Assembly: GCA_028289545.1 (NCBI GenBank)
Contig: JANQPG010000107.1
Span: 62,001-126,000, forward strand
Source: Woeseiaceae bacterium
GTDB lineage: Bacteria > Pseudomonadota > Gammaproteobacteria > Steroidobacterales > Woeseiaceae
DNA: 64,000 nucleotides
Direction of reading: 5' to 3'
Shown here: one piece after another, positions 51,198 through 59,001 of the stretch
How positions within the stretch are numbered: the stretch's first letter is position 1
Layout: each line of letters opens with the position of its first letter
Notes under the pieces: generated by a model
What the model was told of the DNA's origin: nothing
What the model saw: only the letters and a program-made list of their open reading frames with translations
The model's database searches: none
Program-made: the position numbers and the translations under genes

Positions 51198-51268
51198 GAG
51201 GTAGATCCTGATCTTTCGGTCGTTTCGAATCTTTCAAACTCCCGTTTCACTGCTACGTAGCGGACGCT

Positions 51269-51296
51269 GGACGCGACGCGCTCGCGTTCGACTTTT
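51269..51296 (+). terminator. hairpin with short T-run after the SDHAF4-type gene
   Basis: GGACGCGA (51269-51276) pairs with TCGCGTTC (51282-51289), one G-T pair included, over a 5-base loop; a TTTT follows at 51293. The stem is strong and the T-run short, so this is a moderate intrinsic terminator candidate that would separate the SDHAF4-type transcript from the sdh promoter. Confidence 0.4.
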
Positions 51297-51302
51297 GGCG
51301 TC

Positions 51303-51330
51303 TTGTGCGCCGCAGCGTATTCGGGATAAT
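51303..51330 (+). promoter_or_regulatory. candidate sdhC promoter
   Basis: TTGTGC (51303-51308) and GATAAT (51325-51330) lie 16 bases apart, about 55 bases before the sdhC ATG. The -10 matches the consensus at five of six positions. Confidence 0.45.
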
Positions 51331-51385
51331 ACGTGGCGAGGCGAGGACCTCGCTCCCGATCACCGGCAAACAAAGCGAAAACCCC

Positions 51386-51763
51386 ATGAGACAACCTGAC
51401 CGGCCGCTTTCGCCCCACCTGTCCGTTTACCGCTGGCCGGTCACGATGGCCCTGTCGATTCTGCACCGGGCAACCGGCCTGGCCAACGCCGTCGGCCTGT
51501 TGGTATTCGCGGTGTGGCTTACCCAGGCGGCGTCCGGCCCTGAAGCTTACGGCTGCCTCGTTCAGATGCTGGGCAGCGTGCCCGGATTGCTGATTCTCGG
51601 CGGCTTCAGCTTTTCGTTTTTCTATCATTTGTGTAACGGCGTCAGGCATCTGGTCTGGGATAGCGGGCGTGGCTTCGAGAAGCATCAGGCCAACGCCTCG
51701 GCGTGGGTTGCGATTGTCGTGGCGGTGTTGCTGACCGCCGTTTTCTGGGGAGTTGTCCTATGA
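51386..51763 (+). CDS. sdhC: succinate dehydrogenase cytochrome b556 subunit SdhC
   Basis: SdhC is one of two membrane anchors of succinate dehydrogenase and binds heme b and ubiquinone. ATG 51386 gives 125 residues with three membrane helices. Family marks are RPLSPHLSVYRWPVTMALSILHRATG (with the quinone-site Ser and Arg) and the heme-ligand His in FYHLCNGVRHLVWD. The in-frame extension to 51305 overlaps the promoter and is rejected. The stop TGA overlaps the ATG of a following 17-codon frame. Confidence 0.95.
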   Translation: MRQPDRPLSPHLSVYRWPVTMALSILHRATGLANAVGLLVFAVWLTQAASGPEAYGCLVQMLGSVPGLLILGGFSFSFFYHLCNGVRHLVWDSGRGFEKHQANASAWVAIVVAVLLTAVFWGVVL

Positions 51764-51813
51764 GCCAACAATCGACGTTGCTGACCGACCTGTGCCGGGG
51801 GAGCGTGCTATGA
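51760..51813 (+). CDS. 17-codon mini-ORF between sdhC and sdhD (first)
   Basis: ATG at 51760 overlaps the sdhC stop (ATGA) and the frame ends in TGA at 51811-51813, where the next mini-ORF starts. The peptide reads MSQQSTLLTDLCRGSVL. A GGGGGAG precedes the next start. It may be a coupling relay, or a degenerate copy of the sdhD start; no function is known. Confidence 0.35.
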   Translation: MSQQSTLLTDLCRGSVL

Positions 51814-51863
51814 GTCTCAGGCCACAATGGTTGAGCACAGTCTTGTGGAGGAACATCCTGTGA
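51810..51863 (+). CDS. 17-codon mini-ORF between sdhC and sdhD (second)
   Basis: ATG at 51810 overlaps the preceding TGA, and the frame ends in TGA at 51861-51863, overlapping the sdhD GTG at 51860. The peptide reads [17 protein letters not shown]. Its first four residues match those of SdhD (SLR after the start), and the DNA start region matches the sdhD start at 11 of 15 bases. A GGAGG inside it serves as the sdhD ribosome site. Confidence 0.38.
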   Translation: MSLRPQWLSTVLWRNIL

Positions 51864-52252
51864 GTCTCCGGTCCCCCTTGAGCCGCGTGCTGGGTCTTGG
51901 CTCGGCCAAAGCCGGCACTGAACACTGGTGGGCGCAGCGGGTGTCCGCGGTGGCGCTGTTGCTGTTGGGCATCTGGTTCGTGATCGCGCTCACGCAGTTG
52001 TCCCCGGGCAGCTATGACGAGGTCATCCGGTTCATTGCCGCGCCCGTTAACGCCGTGCTGCTCATCCTGCTCGCGGCAACTCTCGCATACCACTCTTACC
52101 TTGGTGTGCAGGTTGTCATCGAGGACTACCTGCACACTCACGGAGTCAAGGTTCTGGCGCTCATGCTGTCGCGTTTTATTCACGTGCTGGTTGCGGTCGC
52201 GTCGATTTACGCCATTTTGCGAATTGGAATTACTGCTGGAATTGCCGCATGA
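51860..52252 (+). CDS. sdhD: succinate dehydrogenase membrane anchor subunit SdhD
   Basis: SdhD pairs with SdhC to anchor the enzyme and carries the second heme ligand. The GTG at 51860 gives 130 residues beginning [19 protein letters not shown], the common opening in relatives, with GGAGG nine bases before; ATG 51827 in the same frame would add 11 atypical residues. Three membrane helices and the conserved HHWWAQR-like [12 protein letters not shown] and [15 protein letters not shown] segments are present. It overlaps sdhA by four bases. Confidence 0.93.
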   Translation: MSLRSPLSRVLGLGSAKAGTEHWWAQRVSAVALLLLGIWFVIALTQLSPGSYDEVIRFIAAPVNAVLLILLAATLAYHSYLGVQVVIEDYLHTHGVKVLALMLSRFIHVLVAVASIYAILRIGITAGIAA

Positions 52253-54033
52253 GCGACTACGAGTTCATCGACCACAGCTATGACGTTGTGGTGATAGGCG
52301 CCGGGGGCGCGGGTTTGCGCGCAACCTTCGGTCTTGCCGAGGCCGGCTTCAAGACGGCGGCGATCACGAAGGTGTTTCCGACCCGCAGCCATACGGTTGC
52401 CGCGCAGGGCGGCATCAGTGCCGCGCTGGGCAACATGGGCGACGACGACTGGCGCTGGCACATGTACGACACGATCAAAGGATCGGACTGGTTGGGTGAC
52501 CAGGACGCGATCGAGTACATGTGCAAGGAAGCGCCCGACGCCGTGATCGAACTGGAGCACTACGGCGTTCCGTTTTCGAGAACCGAAGACGGCCGCATCT
52601 ATCAGCGGCCGTTCGGCGGCATGACGACGCACTATGGCGAAGGCACCGCGCAGCGAACCTGTGCCGCGGCCGATCGTACCGGCCACGCCATGCTGCATAC
52701 GCTCTACCAGCAGTCGTTGAAACACGATGCCGAATTCTTTATCGAGTTCTTCGCGGTCGACCTGATCATGGAGGACGGCGCTTGCCGCGGAGTGGTTGCG
52801 ATCGAAATGGCGACCGGCAGGCTGCATCGCTTCCGGTCGCACCAGGTGGTGCTTGCGACCGGCGGCTATGGCCGCGCCTACTTCTCCTGCACGTCGGCGC
52901 ATACCTGCACGGGTGACGGCAACGGGATGGTATTGCGCGCCGGGCTGCCGATGCAGGACATGGAGTTTGTGCAGTTCCATCCGACCGGCATCTACGGCGC
53001 GGGTTGCCTGATCACGGAAGGTGTCCGGGGCGAGGGCGGCTATCTGACCAACTCGGAGGGCGAACGCTTCATGGAGCGCTACGCGCCCAACGCGAAAGAC
53101 CTCGCATCACGCGACGTCGTCAGCCGGTCGATGACGATCGAGATTCGCGAGGGCCGTGGCGTCGGCGGCGAAAATGATCACATTCACCTGCACCTCGAAC
53201 ACCTGGGACCGGAGGTTATCGAGGAACGCTTGCCCGGTATTGCCGAAACCGCGCGCATCTTTGCGGGGGTTGACGTCACCAAGGCGCCGATCCCCGTGCT
53301 GCCGACCGTGCACTACAACATGGGCGGTATACCCGCCAACTACAAGGGTGAAGTCGTTACCTTGAAGGACGGCGATCCTGAGTCGGTTGTGCCGGGCCTG
53401 ATGGCCGTCGGCGAAGCCGCTTGCGTCTCTGTGCATGGCGCCAATCGGCTGGGTTCGAACTCGCTTCTGGATCTTGTCGTGTTCGGGCGTGCGGCGGCAC
53501 ATCATCTCAAGGAAACCCTGGAACCGGATCAGCGTCACCGGCCGCTGGCAAAGGACGCGGGGGAGAACAGCGTGGAACGCATCGACCGGTTGCGTCATGC
53601 CGACGGCAGCCGACCGACTTCGGAGATACGCCTCGAGATGCAAAAGATTATGCAGAACCACGCGGCCGTATTCCGCACGGGCGAGACGCTGGACGAAGGC
53701 GTCAAACTATTGCGCGAGACGTTCGCGTCCTTCGAAGAGGTGAAAGTAGCCGATCGCTCCCTGGTCTGGAATACGGATCTCATCGAGACGATGGAGCTCG
53801 AAAATCTGCTTTTGAATGCTGCCGCGACTATCGAGTCGGCGGCGAATCGACTGGAGAGCCGCGGGGCGCATGCTCGCGAGGACTATCCGGATCGCGACGA
53901 TGGCACGTGGATGAAACATACCTTGTCGTGGGTGAACGAAAACCGTGAAGTGCGTTTCGACTATCGACCGGTCCATCAGGATACCCTGACCGACGAGGTT
54001 GCGCCGGTGCCGCCGAAAGCGCGGGTTTACTAG
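52249..54033 (+). CDS. sdhA: succinate dehydrogenase flavoprotein subunit
   Basis: SdhA oxidises succinate to fumarate with covalently bound FAD. The 594-residue protein has the dinucleotide fold [19 protein letters not shown], the FAD-attachment His (H48) in [11 protein letters not shown], and the substrate-site [13 protein letters not shown] near residue 395. The capping domain and C-terminal helical domain (DRHDGTWMKH-like [12 protein letters not shown]) follow. FAD attachment needs SdhE, whose gene closes this cluster, and SDHAF4-type help is encoded upstream. Confidence 0.97.
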   Translation: MSDYEFIDHSYDVVVIGAGGAGLRATFGLAEAGFKTAAITKVFPTRSHTVAAQGGISAALGNMGDDDWRWHMYDTIKGSDWLGDQDAIEYMCKEAPDAVIELEHYGVPFSRTEDGRIYQRPFGGMTTHYGEGTAQRTCAAADRTGHAMLHTLYQQSLKHDAEFFIEFFAVDLIMEDGACRGVVAIEMATGRLHRFRSHQVVLATGGYGRAYFSCTSAHTCTGDGNGMVLRAGLPMQDMEFVQFHPTGIYGAGCLITEGVRGEGGYLTNSEGERFMERYAPNAKDLASRDVVSRSMTIEIREGRGVGGENDHIHLHLEHLGPEVIEERLPGIAETARIFAGVDVTKAPIPVLPTVHYNMGGIPANYKGEVVTLKDGDPESVVPGLMAVGEAACVSVHGANRLGSNSLLDLVVFGRAAAHHLKETLEPDQRHRPLAKDAGENSVERIDRLRHADGSRPTSEIRLEMQKIMQNHAAVFRTGETLDEGVKLLRETFASFEEVKVADRSLVWNTDLIETMELENLLLNAAATIESAANRLESRGAHAREDYPDRDDGTWMKHTLSWVNENREVRFDYRPVHQDTLTDEVAPVPPKARVY

Positions 54034-54062
54034 CGGGTCTACCAGACCAGGAGAGTATTGAG

Positions 54063-54854
54063 TTGGCAGAGTTCAGGCTTCCAAAGAATTCCCGGATTAC
54101 CAAGGGCAAGCACTTCGCCGCGACGGGCGGTAATGCCAAATCGGGCAGGATCAAACAATTCGCCGTGTACCGTTACGATCCGGACGGCGGCGCCAACCCG
54201 CGTATCGACACCTACGACGTGGACCTGGACAGCTGCGGCCCGATGGTTCTCGACGCGCTGATCAAGATCAAGAACGACATCGATCCGACCTTGACGTTCA
54301 GGCGTTCGTGCAGAGAGGGCATCTGCGGAAGCTGCGCCATGAACATCGACGGCGGCAATACCCTGGCCTGCACCAAGGCGATCGACGAGGTAGGTGGCGC
54401 CGTCAAGATCTACCCGCTGCCGCATATGCCGGTCGTGAAGGATCTTGTCCCGGATTTGACCAATTTCTACGCGCAGTACGCGTCGATAAAGCCCTGGCTG
54501 CAAACCCGCACGCCGCCGCCGCCCGATCGCGAGCGTCTGCAGAGCAAGGAAGACCAGGAGCTCATTGACGAGCCCTCCGCCTGCATATTGTGTGCCTGTT
54601 GCTCGACGAGCTGTCCGAGCTACTGGTGGAACAGCGACCGCTATCTCGGGCCCGCAACGCTGTTGGCCGCCTATCGCTGGCTGGTCGACAGTCGCGATGA
54701 GGCGACCGGCGATCGCCTGGATTACCTGGAGGATCCGTTCAAGCTGTATCGCTGCCACACGATCATGAACTGCACCCAGACCTGCCCCAAGGGCCTGAAC
54801 CCGGCAAAGGCGATTGCGGAGACCAAAAAGATGCTCGCGTCGCGGAGCCATTGA
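54063..54854 (+). CDS. sdhB: succinate dehydrogenase iron-sulfur subunit
   Basis: SdhB passes electrons through three Fe-S clusters to the quinone site. The TTG at 54063 with AGGAGA seven bases upstream gives 263 residues. The 2Fe-2S cysteines lie in [15 protein letters not shown] with a later Cys in TLACTKA; the 4Fe-4S and 3Fe-4S ligands in [12 protein letters not shown] and [21 protein letters not shown] start may keep translation moderate relative to sdhA. An N-terminal basic extension of about 25 residues precedes the ferredoxin domain. Confidence 0.95.
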   Translation: MAEFRLPKNSRITKGKHFAATGGNAKSGRIKQFAVYRYDPDGGANPRIDTYDVDLDSCGPMVLDALIKIKNDIDPTLTFRRSCREGICGSCAMNIDGGNTLACTKAIDEVGGAVKIYPLPHMPVVKDLVPDLTNFYAQYASIKPWLQTRTPPPPDRERLQSKEDQELIDEPSACILCACCSTSCPSYWWNSDRYLGPATLLAAYRWLVDSRDEATGDRLDYLEDPFKLYRCHTIMNCTQTCPKGLNPAKAIAETKKMLASRSH

Positions 54855-54903
54855 CCCGGCCGGCGACGGTCGGCAGAACGCCGGCGGCGGGAGCGGGATC
54901 CGT

Positions 54904-55143
54904 GTGACTGAGGAACTCGCCAGGCTCCGCTGGCAGTGCCGTCGCGGCATGCGCGAGCTGGACCAACTCCTCGGCAGCTATCTCGAGAGCCGGTACCCGC
55001 AGGCGAGTGACGCCGAAAAGGCCGTTTTCGAACGAATACTGCGGTTGCCCGACCCCGAACTGGCCGGCTACTTTCTGGGGCGGCAGGTTCCGGGCGACAC
55101 GGCCATTGCGAGAGGCATCGAACGCATACTCGGCAGAGATTGA
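54904..55143 (+). CDS. sdhE: FAD assembly factor SdhE
   Basis: SdhE (YgfY family) promotes covalent FAD attachment to SdhA. The GTG at 54904 gives 79 residues with the hallmark RGMRELD (residues 14-20) and the LPDPELAGYF block. The frame is open further upstream to 54814, but that stretch overlaps sdhB and is Arg-rich. It completes the sdhCDAB-sdhE arrangement. Confidence 0.92.
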   Translation: MTEELARLRWQCRRGMRELDQLLGSYLESRYPQASDAEKAVFERILRLPDPELAGYFLGRQVPGDTAIARGIERILGRD

Positions 55144-55561
55144 GCCTTCCGGTGCAGGACGGGCGCTGATATTCGGCTGCGCCGTGCTGGGCGGGATTCT
55201 CGGGTTCGCAGCGATGGCGACGATCGATGCCGGCGGGGCTGTCGTGGCCACGTCGAGCGTCGCGTGGCTGATATTCTGTGCGGCCGACCTGGGCTCGAGA
55301 TGGCAGCGGTTCCGTCGCGTTCGTCGACTCAGGCTGAACGCCGATCTGGAGCTTGCGCTCGAGGTCCGCGGCCTGGGGTGGCGACCTGCCAGGGTTCTGG
55401 ACGGTTCGGCCGTACTCGGCGATATTGTGTGGCTCAGGTATCGTGAGATCGGCGGCCGGAAGGGCGCCGAACTGCTTTTCGGCGAGCGCCGCGCATGCCA
55501 CGGCTGGCGGCGCTTCACGGTGATTCTGCGCCTGGCCGAAAGGCCCGGGAAAGGACCATGA
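55139..55561 (+). CDS. YgfX/CptA-family inner-membrane protein (start uncertain)
   Basis: The open frame downstream of sdhE encodes two hydrophobic helices close together (ALIFGCAVLGGILGFAAM and VVATSSVAWLIFCAAD) followed by a soluble domain of about 80 residues ending RFTVILRLAERPG. This matches the layout of YgfX, commonly encoded beside SdhE (YgfY), about 135 residues long. No ATG, GTG or TTG stands at the expected place; an ATT overlapping the sdhE stop at 55139 is the best-positioned start, and a GTG at about 55182 would cut off part of the first helix. The toxin label sometimes given to YgfX is not supported by the sequence itself. Confidence 0.62.
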   Translation: MEPSGAGRALIFGCAVLGGILGFAAMATIDAGGAVVATSSVAWLIFCAADLGSRWQRFRRVRRLRLNADLELALEVRGLGWRPARVLDGSAVLGDIVWLRYREIGGRKGAELLFGERRACHGWRRFTVILRLAERPGKGP

Positions 55562-55717
55562 AGAGGGCCTTGAAACCGCCCTGAAACGCTAACGATGGCA
55601 GTAGCTTACCTGCTAGACTTCCGGGCGGGACGATGGCCTGCCAGGGCGATCCGGAGGAGGGGGCAGCCGCCTCGGTAACCACGTCACAAAAAAGCTATGA
55701 ACCGTAACCGTTTGACA

Positions 55718-55744
55718 GAACTTTCCGATCACCCTCCGGTCTAT
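55718..55744 (+). promoter_or_regulatory. sigma-E type promoter of rpoE
   Basis: GAACTT (55718-55723), a 16-base spacer and TCTAT (55740-55744) match the sigma-E consensus (GGAACTT and TCTRA) closely. It lies about 45 bases before the rpoE start, so rpoE is very probably autoregulated as in relatives. The rest of the gap back to 55562 holds no gene I can support. Confidence 0.65.
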
Positions 55745-55790
55745 CCGGGTGTCGAGGAGCTGTCAGTCGGATTCTGCAGGACGCTACGGG

Positions 55791-56366
55791 ATGTCGAATG
55801 AATCGACTGACACCCGACTCGTAAGACGAGTTCAGAAGGGGGACAAAGGCGCGTTCGACTTGCTGGTGCTCAAGTATCAGCACAAGATCGTCAATCTCGT
55901 GATGCGCTACGTCCGGGACCAGGAACAGGCGCTGGACATAACCCAGGAGGCTTTCATCAAAGCCTACCGGGCGCTACCGAGATTTCGCGGCGACAGCGCG
56001 TTTTACACCTGGTTGTACCGGATTGCGGTCAACACGGCGAAGAATCATCTGGCGGCTCAGCGGAGGCGGCCGTTGGATATCGAGCTCGATCTGCAGGATC
56101 CGGAACAGTACGGCCTGCACGCGAAGTTGAAGGAGACCGATACGCCCGAAGGGGTGACCATTTCAGAGGAACTGAAAAGCACGGTCGAAAAGGCTATTCA
56201 GGCTTTGCCGGACGATCTACGCACCGCCATTGTGCTGCGGGAGCTGGACGGCATGAGTTATGAAGAAATCGCACAGACAATGGAGTGCCCGGTCGGTACT
56301 GTGCGATCAAGAATATTCCGGGCACGTGATGCGATCAGCAAACGTGTGGGAACGCTGATCAAATAG
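55791..56366 (+). CDS. rpoE: RNA polymerase sigma factor RpoE (sigma-E)
   Basis: Sigma-E directs the envelope-stress response. The ATG at 55791 gives 191 residues, the same as E. coli. Region 2 has FDLLVLKYQHKIVNLVMRYV, DQEQALDITQEAFIKAYRAL and FRGDSAFYTWLYRIAVNTAKN; region 4 has YEEIAQTMECPVGTVRSRIFRARDAI. It heads rpoE-rseA-rseB-rseC. Confidence 0.97.
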   Translation: MSNESTDTRLVRRVQKGDKGAFDLLVLKYQHKIVNLVMRYVRDQEQALDITQEAFIKAYRALPRFRGDSAFYTWLYRIAVNTAKNHLAAQRRRPLDIELDLQDPEQYGLHAKLKETDTPEGVTISEELKSTVEKAIQALPDDLRTAIVLRELDGMSYEEIAQTMECPVGTVRSRIFRARDAISKRVGTLIK

Positions 56367-56476
56367 GGTCTAAGCGGCTCCCGGGTGGGGGCGCAGAGTG
56401 TAAGATTGGCATTCGCGGCTGGCAGGTCGCGGATGCGGCAAGCAGGCGCAGTGCGCCGAAGGCTTGGTGGGAGCAC

Positions 56477-57109
56477 ATGAACGAAACAATCAGGATGCAG
56501 TTGTCCGCGTACGTCGATGGAGAGCTGCCAGATAGCGAATCCGAACTCTTGATTCGCCGTCTGAGCCAGGATTCCGAGCTGCGCGGCCAGGTGGCGGAGT
56601 ACCTGGAACTCGGCCGGATCATGCGTGGCGAGCAGTCTGTCGCCGGCATTCACAGACTTCGGCAGCGCGTCGCGGCGGAACTGGGCGACAGTCCGGAAGT
56701 GCCGGCGGACGTCGAGGTTGAGAAACCGTCGACCAACCTGTGGCGGCCCGTGGGCGGAGTTGCCGTCGCGGCCACCGTTGCGGTGCTGGCTATCCTCGGT
56801 CTGCAGCAGTTTCCCGCCGATGCGCCGGACGTTAGCGCAAGCGCGGCCAGCGAAGAGGCCACTGCGCCTCCGGCGGAGTATGTCGTACCGCCCGACGGTT
56901 CGGAACTTCGCGAATATCTGCGGATGCACGGCGAGTCGAGCACGGCGCAAGGTGCGAACGGCATCAACGCGCGGCTGGCGAGCTTCGAATTGCTCGACGA
57001 GGCGGGTGTTGGCGAGTCGGAAGACGATAGTTCCACTGACGAGAGCGCGGCCGACGATCTGACGCCGGAACTCTCGGTCCAGCCCGCAGTCGGCGAAGAG
57101 CAAGAGTAA
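56477..57109 (+). CDS. rseA: anti-sigma-E factor RseA
   Basis: RseA holds sigma-E at the membrane until DegS and RseP cut it. The 210-residue product starts with a sigma-binding domain (LSAYVDGELPDSESELLIRRL, about residues 9-75), has one membrane helix (about 95-111, VGGVAVAATVAVLAILG) and a periplasmic acidic C-terminal half for RseB. The acidic tail is longer than usual. The RseP that would complete its cleavage is encoded at 21 kb. Confidence 0.93.
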   Translation: MNETIRMQLSAYVDGELPDSESELLIRRLSQDSELRGQVAEYLELGRIMRGEQSVAGIHRLRQRVAAELGDSPEVPADVEVEKPSTNLWRPVGGVAVAATVAVLAILGLQQFPADAPDVSASAASEEATAPPAEYVVPPDGSELREYLRMHGESSTAQGANGINARLASFELLDEAGVGESEDDSSTDESAADDLTPELSVQPAVGEEQE

Positions 57110-57114
57110 GGATC

Positions 57115-58104
57115 ATGCGGTCGGCAAATCGACTAGCCTGGGTTGCAGTTCTGGCCGCAACGGGCGGTCTCTGCCACGCCGCCGAATCGCCGCACGAATG
57201 GCTCGACCGTATGTCGGGAGCCGTTCAATCCATGAGTTACGAAGGCACCGTAATCCGCCTGCGGGAGGGGGACACGGAGTCTTTGCGCGTAGCGCACGCC
57301 ATAGTCGATGGCGTCGTGCTGGAGCGTGTTGTTGCGCAGGAGGGCAGCGGCCTCGAGATTGTCCGCAACGGCAACGAGGTGTATTGCATCCTGCCCGACA
57401 AGAAAACGGTGCTGGTCGAGCAGTGGAACGATCAGAGCACGCTGTTTTCCACGCTTCCCAAAAGCGACCTGCGGTTTGGCAACGAATACGACCTGGTGAT
57501 GAAGCGCAAGGCCAGGGTCGCCGGCCGAATGGCACTGGAAATTGCGATCCAGCCGCACGACAACTACCGCTACGGTCACCGTCTGTGGCTGGATACTGAA
57601 ACGGGTTTCCCGTTGAAAACTCAGCTCATCGGCGATGACGGGCAGCCGCTCGAGCAGGTGCGGTTTGTCGAAATCAACCTGAACACGGAACTTGCCGAAC
57701 AGGCATTGAGCACGAGTCACCAGATCGAGGGTTTTACGTGGTTTGCGCAGCCCGGGAGGCCGCTCAAGCAAAACGTCGAGAGCGACTGGGTGGCTGACCT
57801 GCCGGCCGGTTTTTACCAGGTTTCTGCGGCGGAGGAGACACTCTCTGTAACAAACGACGCCGGCGAGACAAAACTCGGCGATTCTCCGTTGACGCACATC
57901 ATGTACAGCGATGGCCTCGCCAACGTCTCCGCGTTTATCGTCGCGTCCGGCGACTCCGACGGCAAGCCCGTCGAAAGTGTCCATACACGACTGGGCGCCA
58001 CCCGCTCGTTTACGACCGTGACCGACGACACCAAGATCACCGTCGTGGGTGAGGTGCCCGCGGCGACACTCGAACGCATAGCCCGATCGCTGCGCCGCCG
58101 CTGA
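57115..58104 (+). CDS. rseB: periplasmic regulator RseB/MucB
   Basis: RseB shields RseA from cleavage and senses mislocalised lipopolysaccharide. The 329-residue protein has a signal peptide (LAWVAVLAATGGLCHAAE, cleavage near residue 22), the N-terminal LolA-like domain with MSYEGTVIRLREGD and the C-terminal domain with HIMYSDGLANVSAFI. Five bases separate it from rseA. Confidence 0.94.
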   Translation: MRSANRLAWVAVLAATGGLCHAAESPHEWLDRMSGAVQSMSYEGTVIRLREGDTESLRVAHAIVDGVVLERVVAQEGSGLEIVRNGNEVYCILPDKKTVLVEQWNDQSTLFSTLPKSDLRFGNEYDLVMKRKARVAGRMALEIAIQPHDNYRYGHRLWLDTETGFPLKTQLIGDDGQPLEQVRFVEINLNTELAEQALSTSHQIEGFTWFAQPGRPLKQNVESDWVADLPAGFYQVSAAEETLSVTNDAGETKLGDSPLTHIMYSDGLANVSAFIVASGDSDGKPVESVHTRLGATRSFTTVTDDTKITVVGEVPAATLERIARSLRRR

Positions 58105-58105
58105 C

Positions 58106-58606
58106 GTGTCCGTCGAGCAGGTTTCGGGGCACATAGTCAGGCTGACAGAGCGCCCTTCGCCGGGCGGCGGCGCGGTGAGCCGCTCCGCGGAACTCGATAT
58201 CGAACCCGCATCCGCTTGCAAACGCTGCGCGGAAGGCCGGGGTTGTGGTGCGGGTCTCCTGGGCGCAGGGGCAGCCGGCCTCCCGAAACGGCTCCGGCTC
58301 GACGTCGACGAGCGACAGGACTTTCGGCCGGGTGACAGTATTGTCGTCGAGGTCCCGGCTCACTGTCTCAGGCAGGCCGCCATCAGCGCCTACGGGCTGC
58401 CGTTGGCCGGGCTTTTGAGCGGTGCGTTGCTGGGAGCCACCGTCGCGGGTAGTGTGCCGGCGGACGGCGACGTTGCCGGGATCGTGTGCGCGCTGGCCGG
58501 TCTGGTGTTGGGCGCGGCGCTGAGCCGTTTGCGGTTGGCGCGTGCAGCCCTGTTCGATGATACGTTGGTGCTGAAGCCCGGGAACGGCGCCGAAACGGCC
58601 AAATAA
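58106..58606 (+). CDS. rseC: RseC-type SoxR-reducing/positive regulator protein
   Basis: The 166-residue product starts at GTG directly after rseB. It has the N-terminal Cys cluster (C38, C41, C47 in ACKRCAEGRGCGAG) and two hydrophobic helices (about 92-112 and 121-140), the RseC layout. Known members aid SoxR reduction and relate to sigma-E and thiamine functions; the exact role here is inferred from family and position. Confidence 0.88.
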   Translation: MSVEQVSGHIVRLTERPSPGGGAVSRSAELDIEPASACKRCAEGRGCGAGLLGAGAAGLPKRLRLDVDERQDFRPGDSIVVEVPAHCLRQAAISAYGLPLAGLLSGALLGATVAGSVPADGDVAGIVCALAGLVLGAALSRLRLARAALFDDTLVLKPGNGAETAK

Positions 58607-58635
58607 GGTCCAAAAACCGTTCGAAGGAAGCGATC

Positions 58636-58875
58636 GTGGGGTTTGTTGTGTATTCGCGGCGCGGCTGCCACCTGTGCGAGGTGTTGATCGAGCAGCTCCT
58701 CGAGGAGCTGGCCGGCAGTCAGCGGCCGGAAGTGCGAGATATTGACACCCGTCCGGAGTGGCGCGAACGCTTCGACACGCGCGTGCCGGTACTCGAATAC
58801 GACGATCAGTGGGTTTCCGACTATCCTTTGGACCGCGCCGCGGTTCGCCGTCGCCTGGAACGCGCTGCCGGCTGA
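58636..58875 (+). CDS. glutaredoxin-like protein (DUF836 type)
   Basis: The 79-residue product starts at GTG and has a thioredoxin fold with CHLC in YSRRGCHLCEVL, then the cis-Pro in TRVPVLEYDDQWV. Small glutaredoxin-family proteins of this sort stand before lepA in many pseudomonads and relatives; no substrate is known. The degP/mucD gene often found in this interval in pseudomonads is absent. Confidence 0.85.
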   Translation: MGFVVYSRRGCHLCEVLIEQLLEELAGSQRPEVRDIDTRPEWRERFDTRVPVLEYDDQWVSDYPLDRAAVRRRLERAAG

Positions 58876-58881
58876 AAAGGC

Positions 58882-58907
58882 CTCCAGACAGGGTTTCCAG
58901 ACAGGGT
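58882..58907 (+). repeat. perfect 13-bp tandem duplication upstream of lepA
   Basis: CCAGACAGGGTTT occurs twice back to back (58882-58894, 58895-58907) and is followed by a partial third copy (CAGACA). It lies just after the glutaredoxin-like gene, about 95 bases before lepA. A TATACT at 58937-58942 further on could be the lepA -10. Confidence 0.8.
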
Positions 58908-59001
58908 TTCAGACACAAGGGTGGCGCAGTATCCGGTATACTTCGCGCCTTCGCGGGCTCCACCGAGCCGTAGACACCGGCAGTCATCCTTCCCAGCTAG
59001 C

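Noticed and set aside
51159-51385. Possible replication origin suggested by GATC 13-mers
   Set aside because: No DnaA boxes (TTATCCACA-like), no dnaA, dnaN, gidA or similar genes nearby, and the matches to the oriC consensus are partial.
51760-51863. Frameshifted or broken sdhD gene
   Set aside because: A complete SdhD with the expected start begins at 51860; the upstream mini-ORFs are separate and not needed to complete it.
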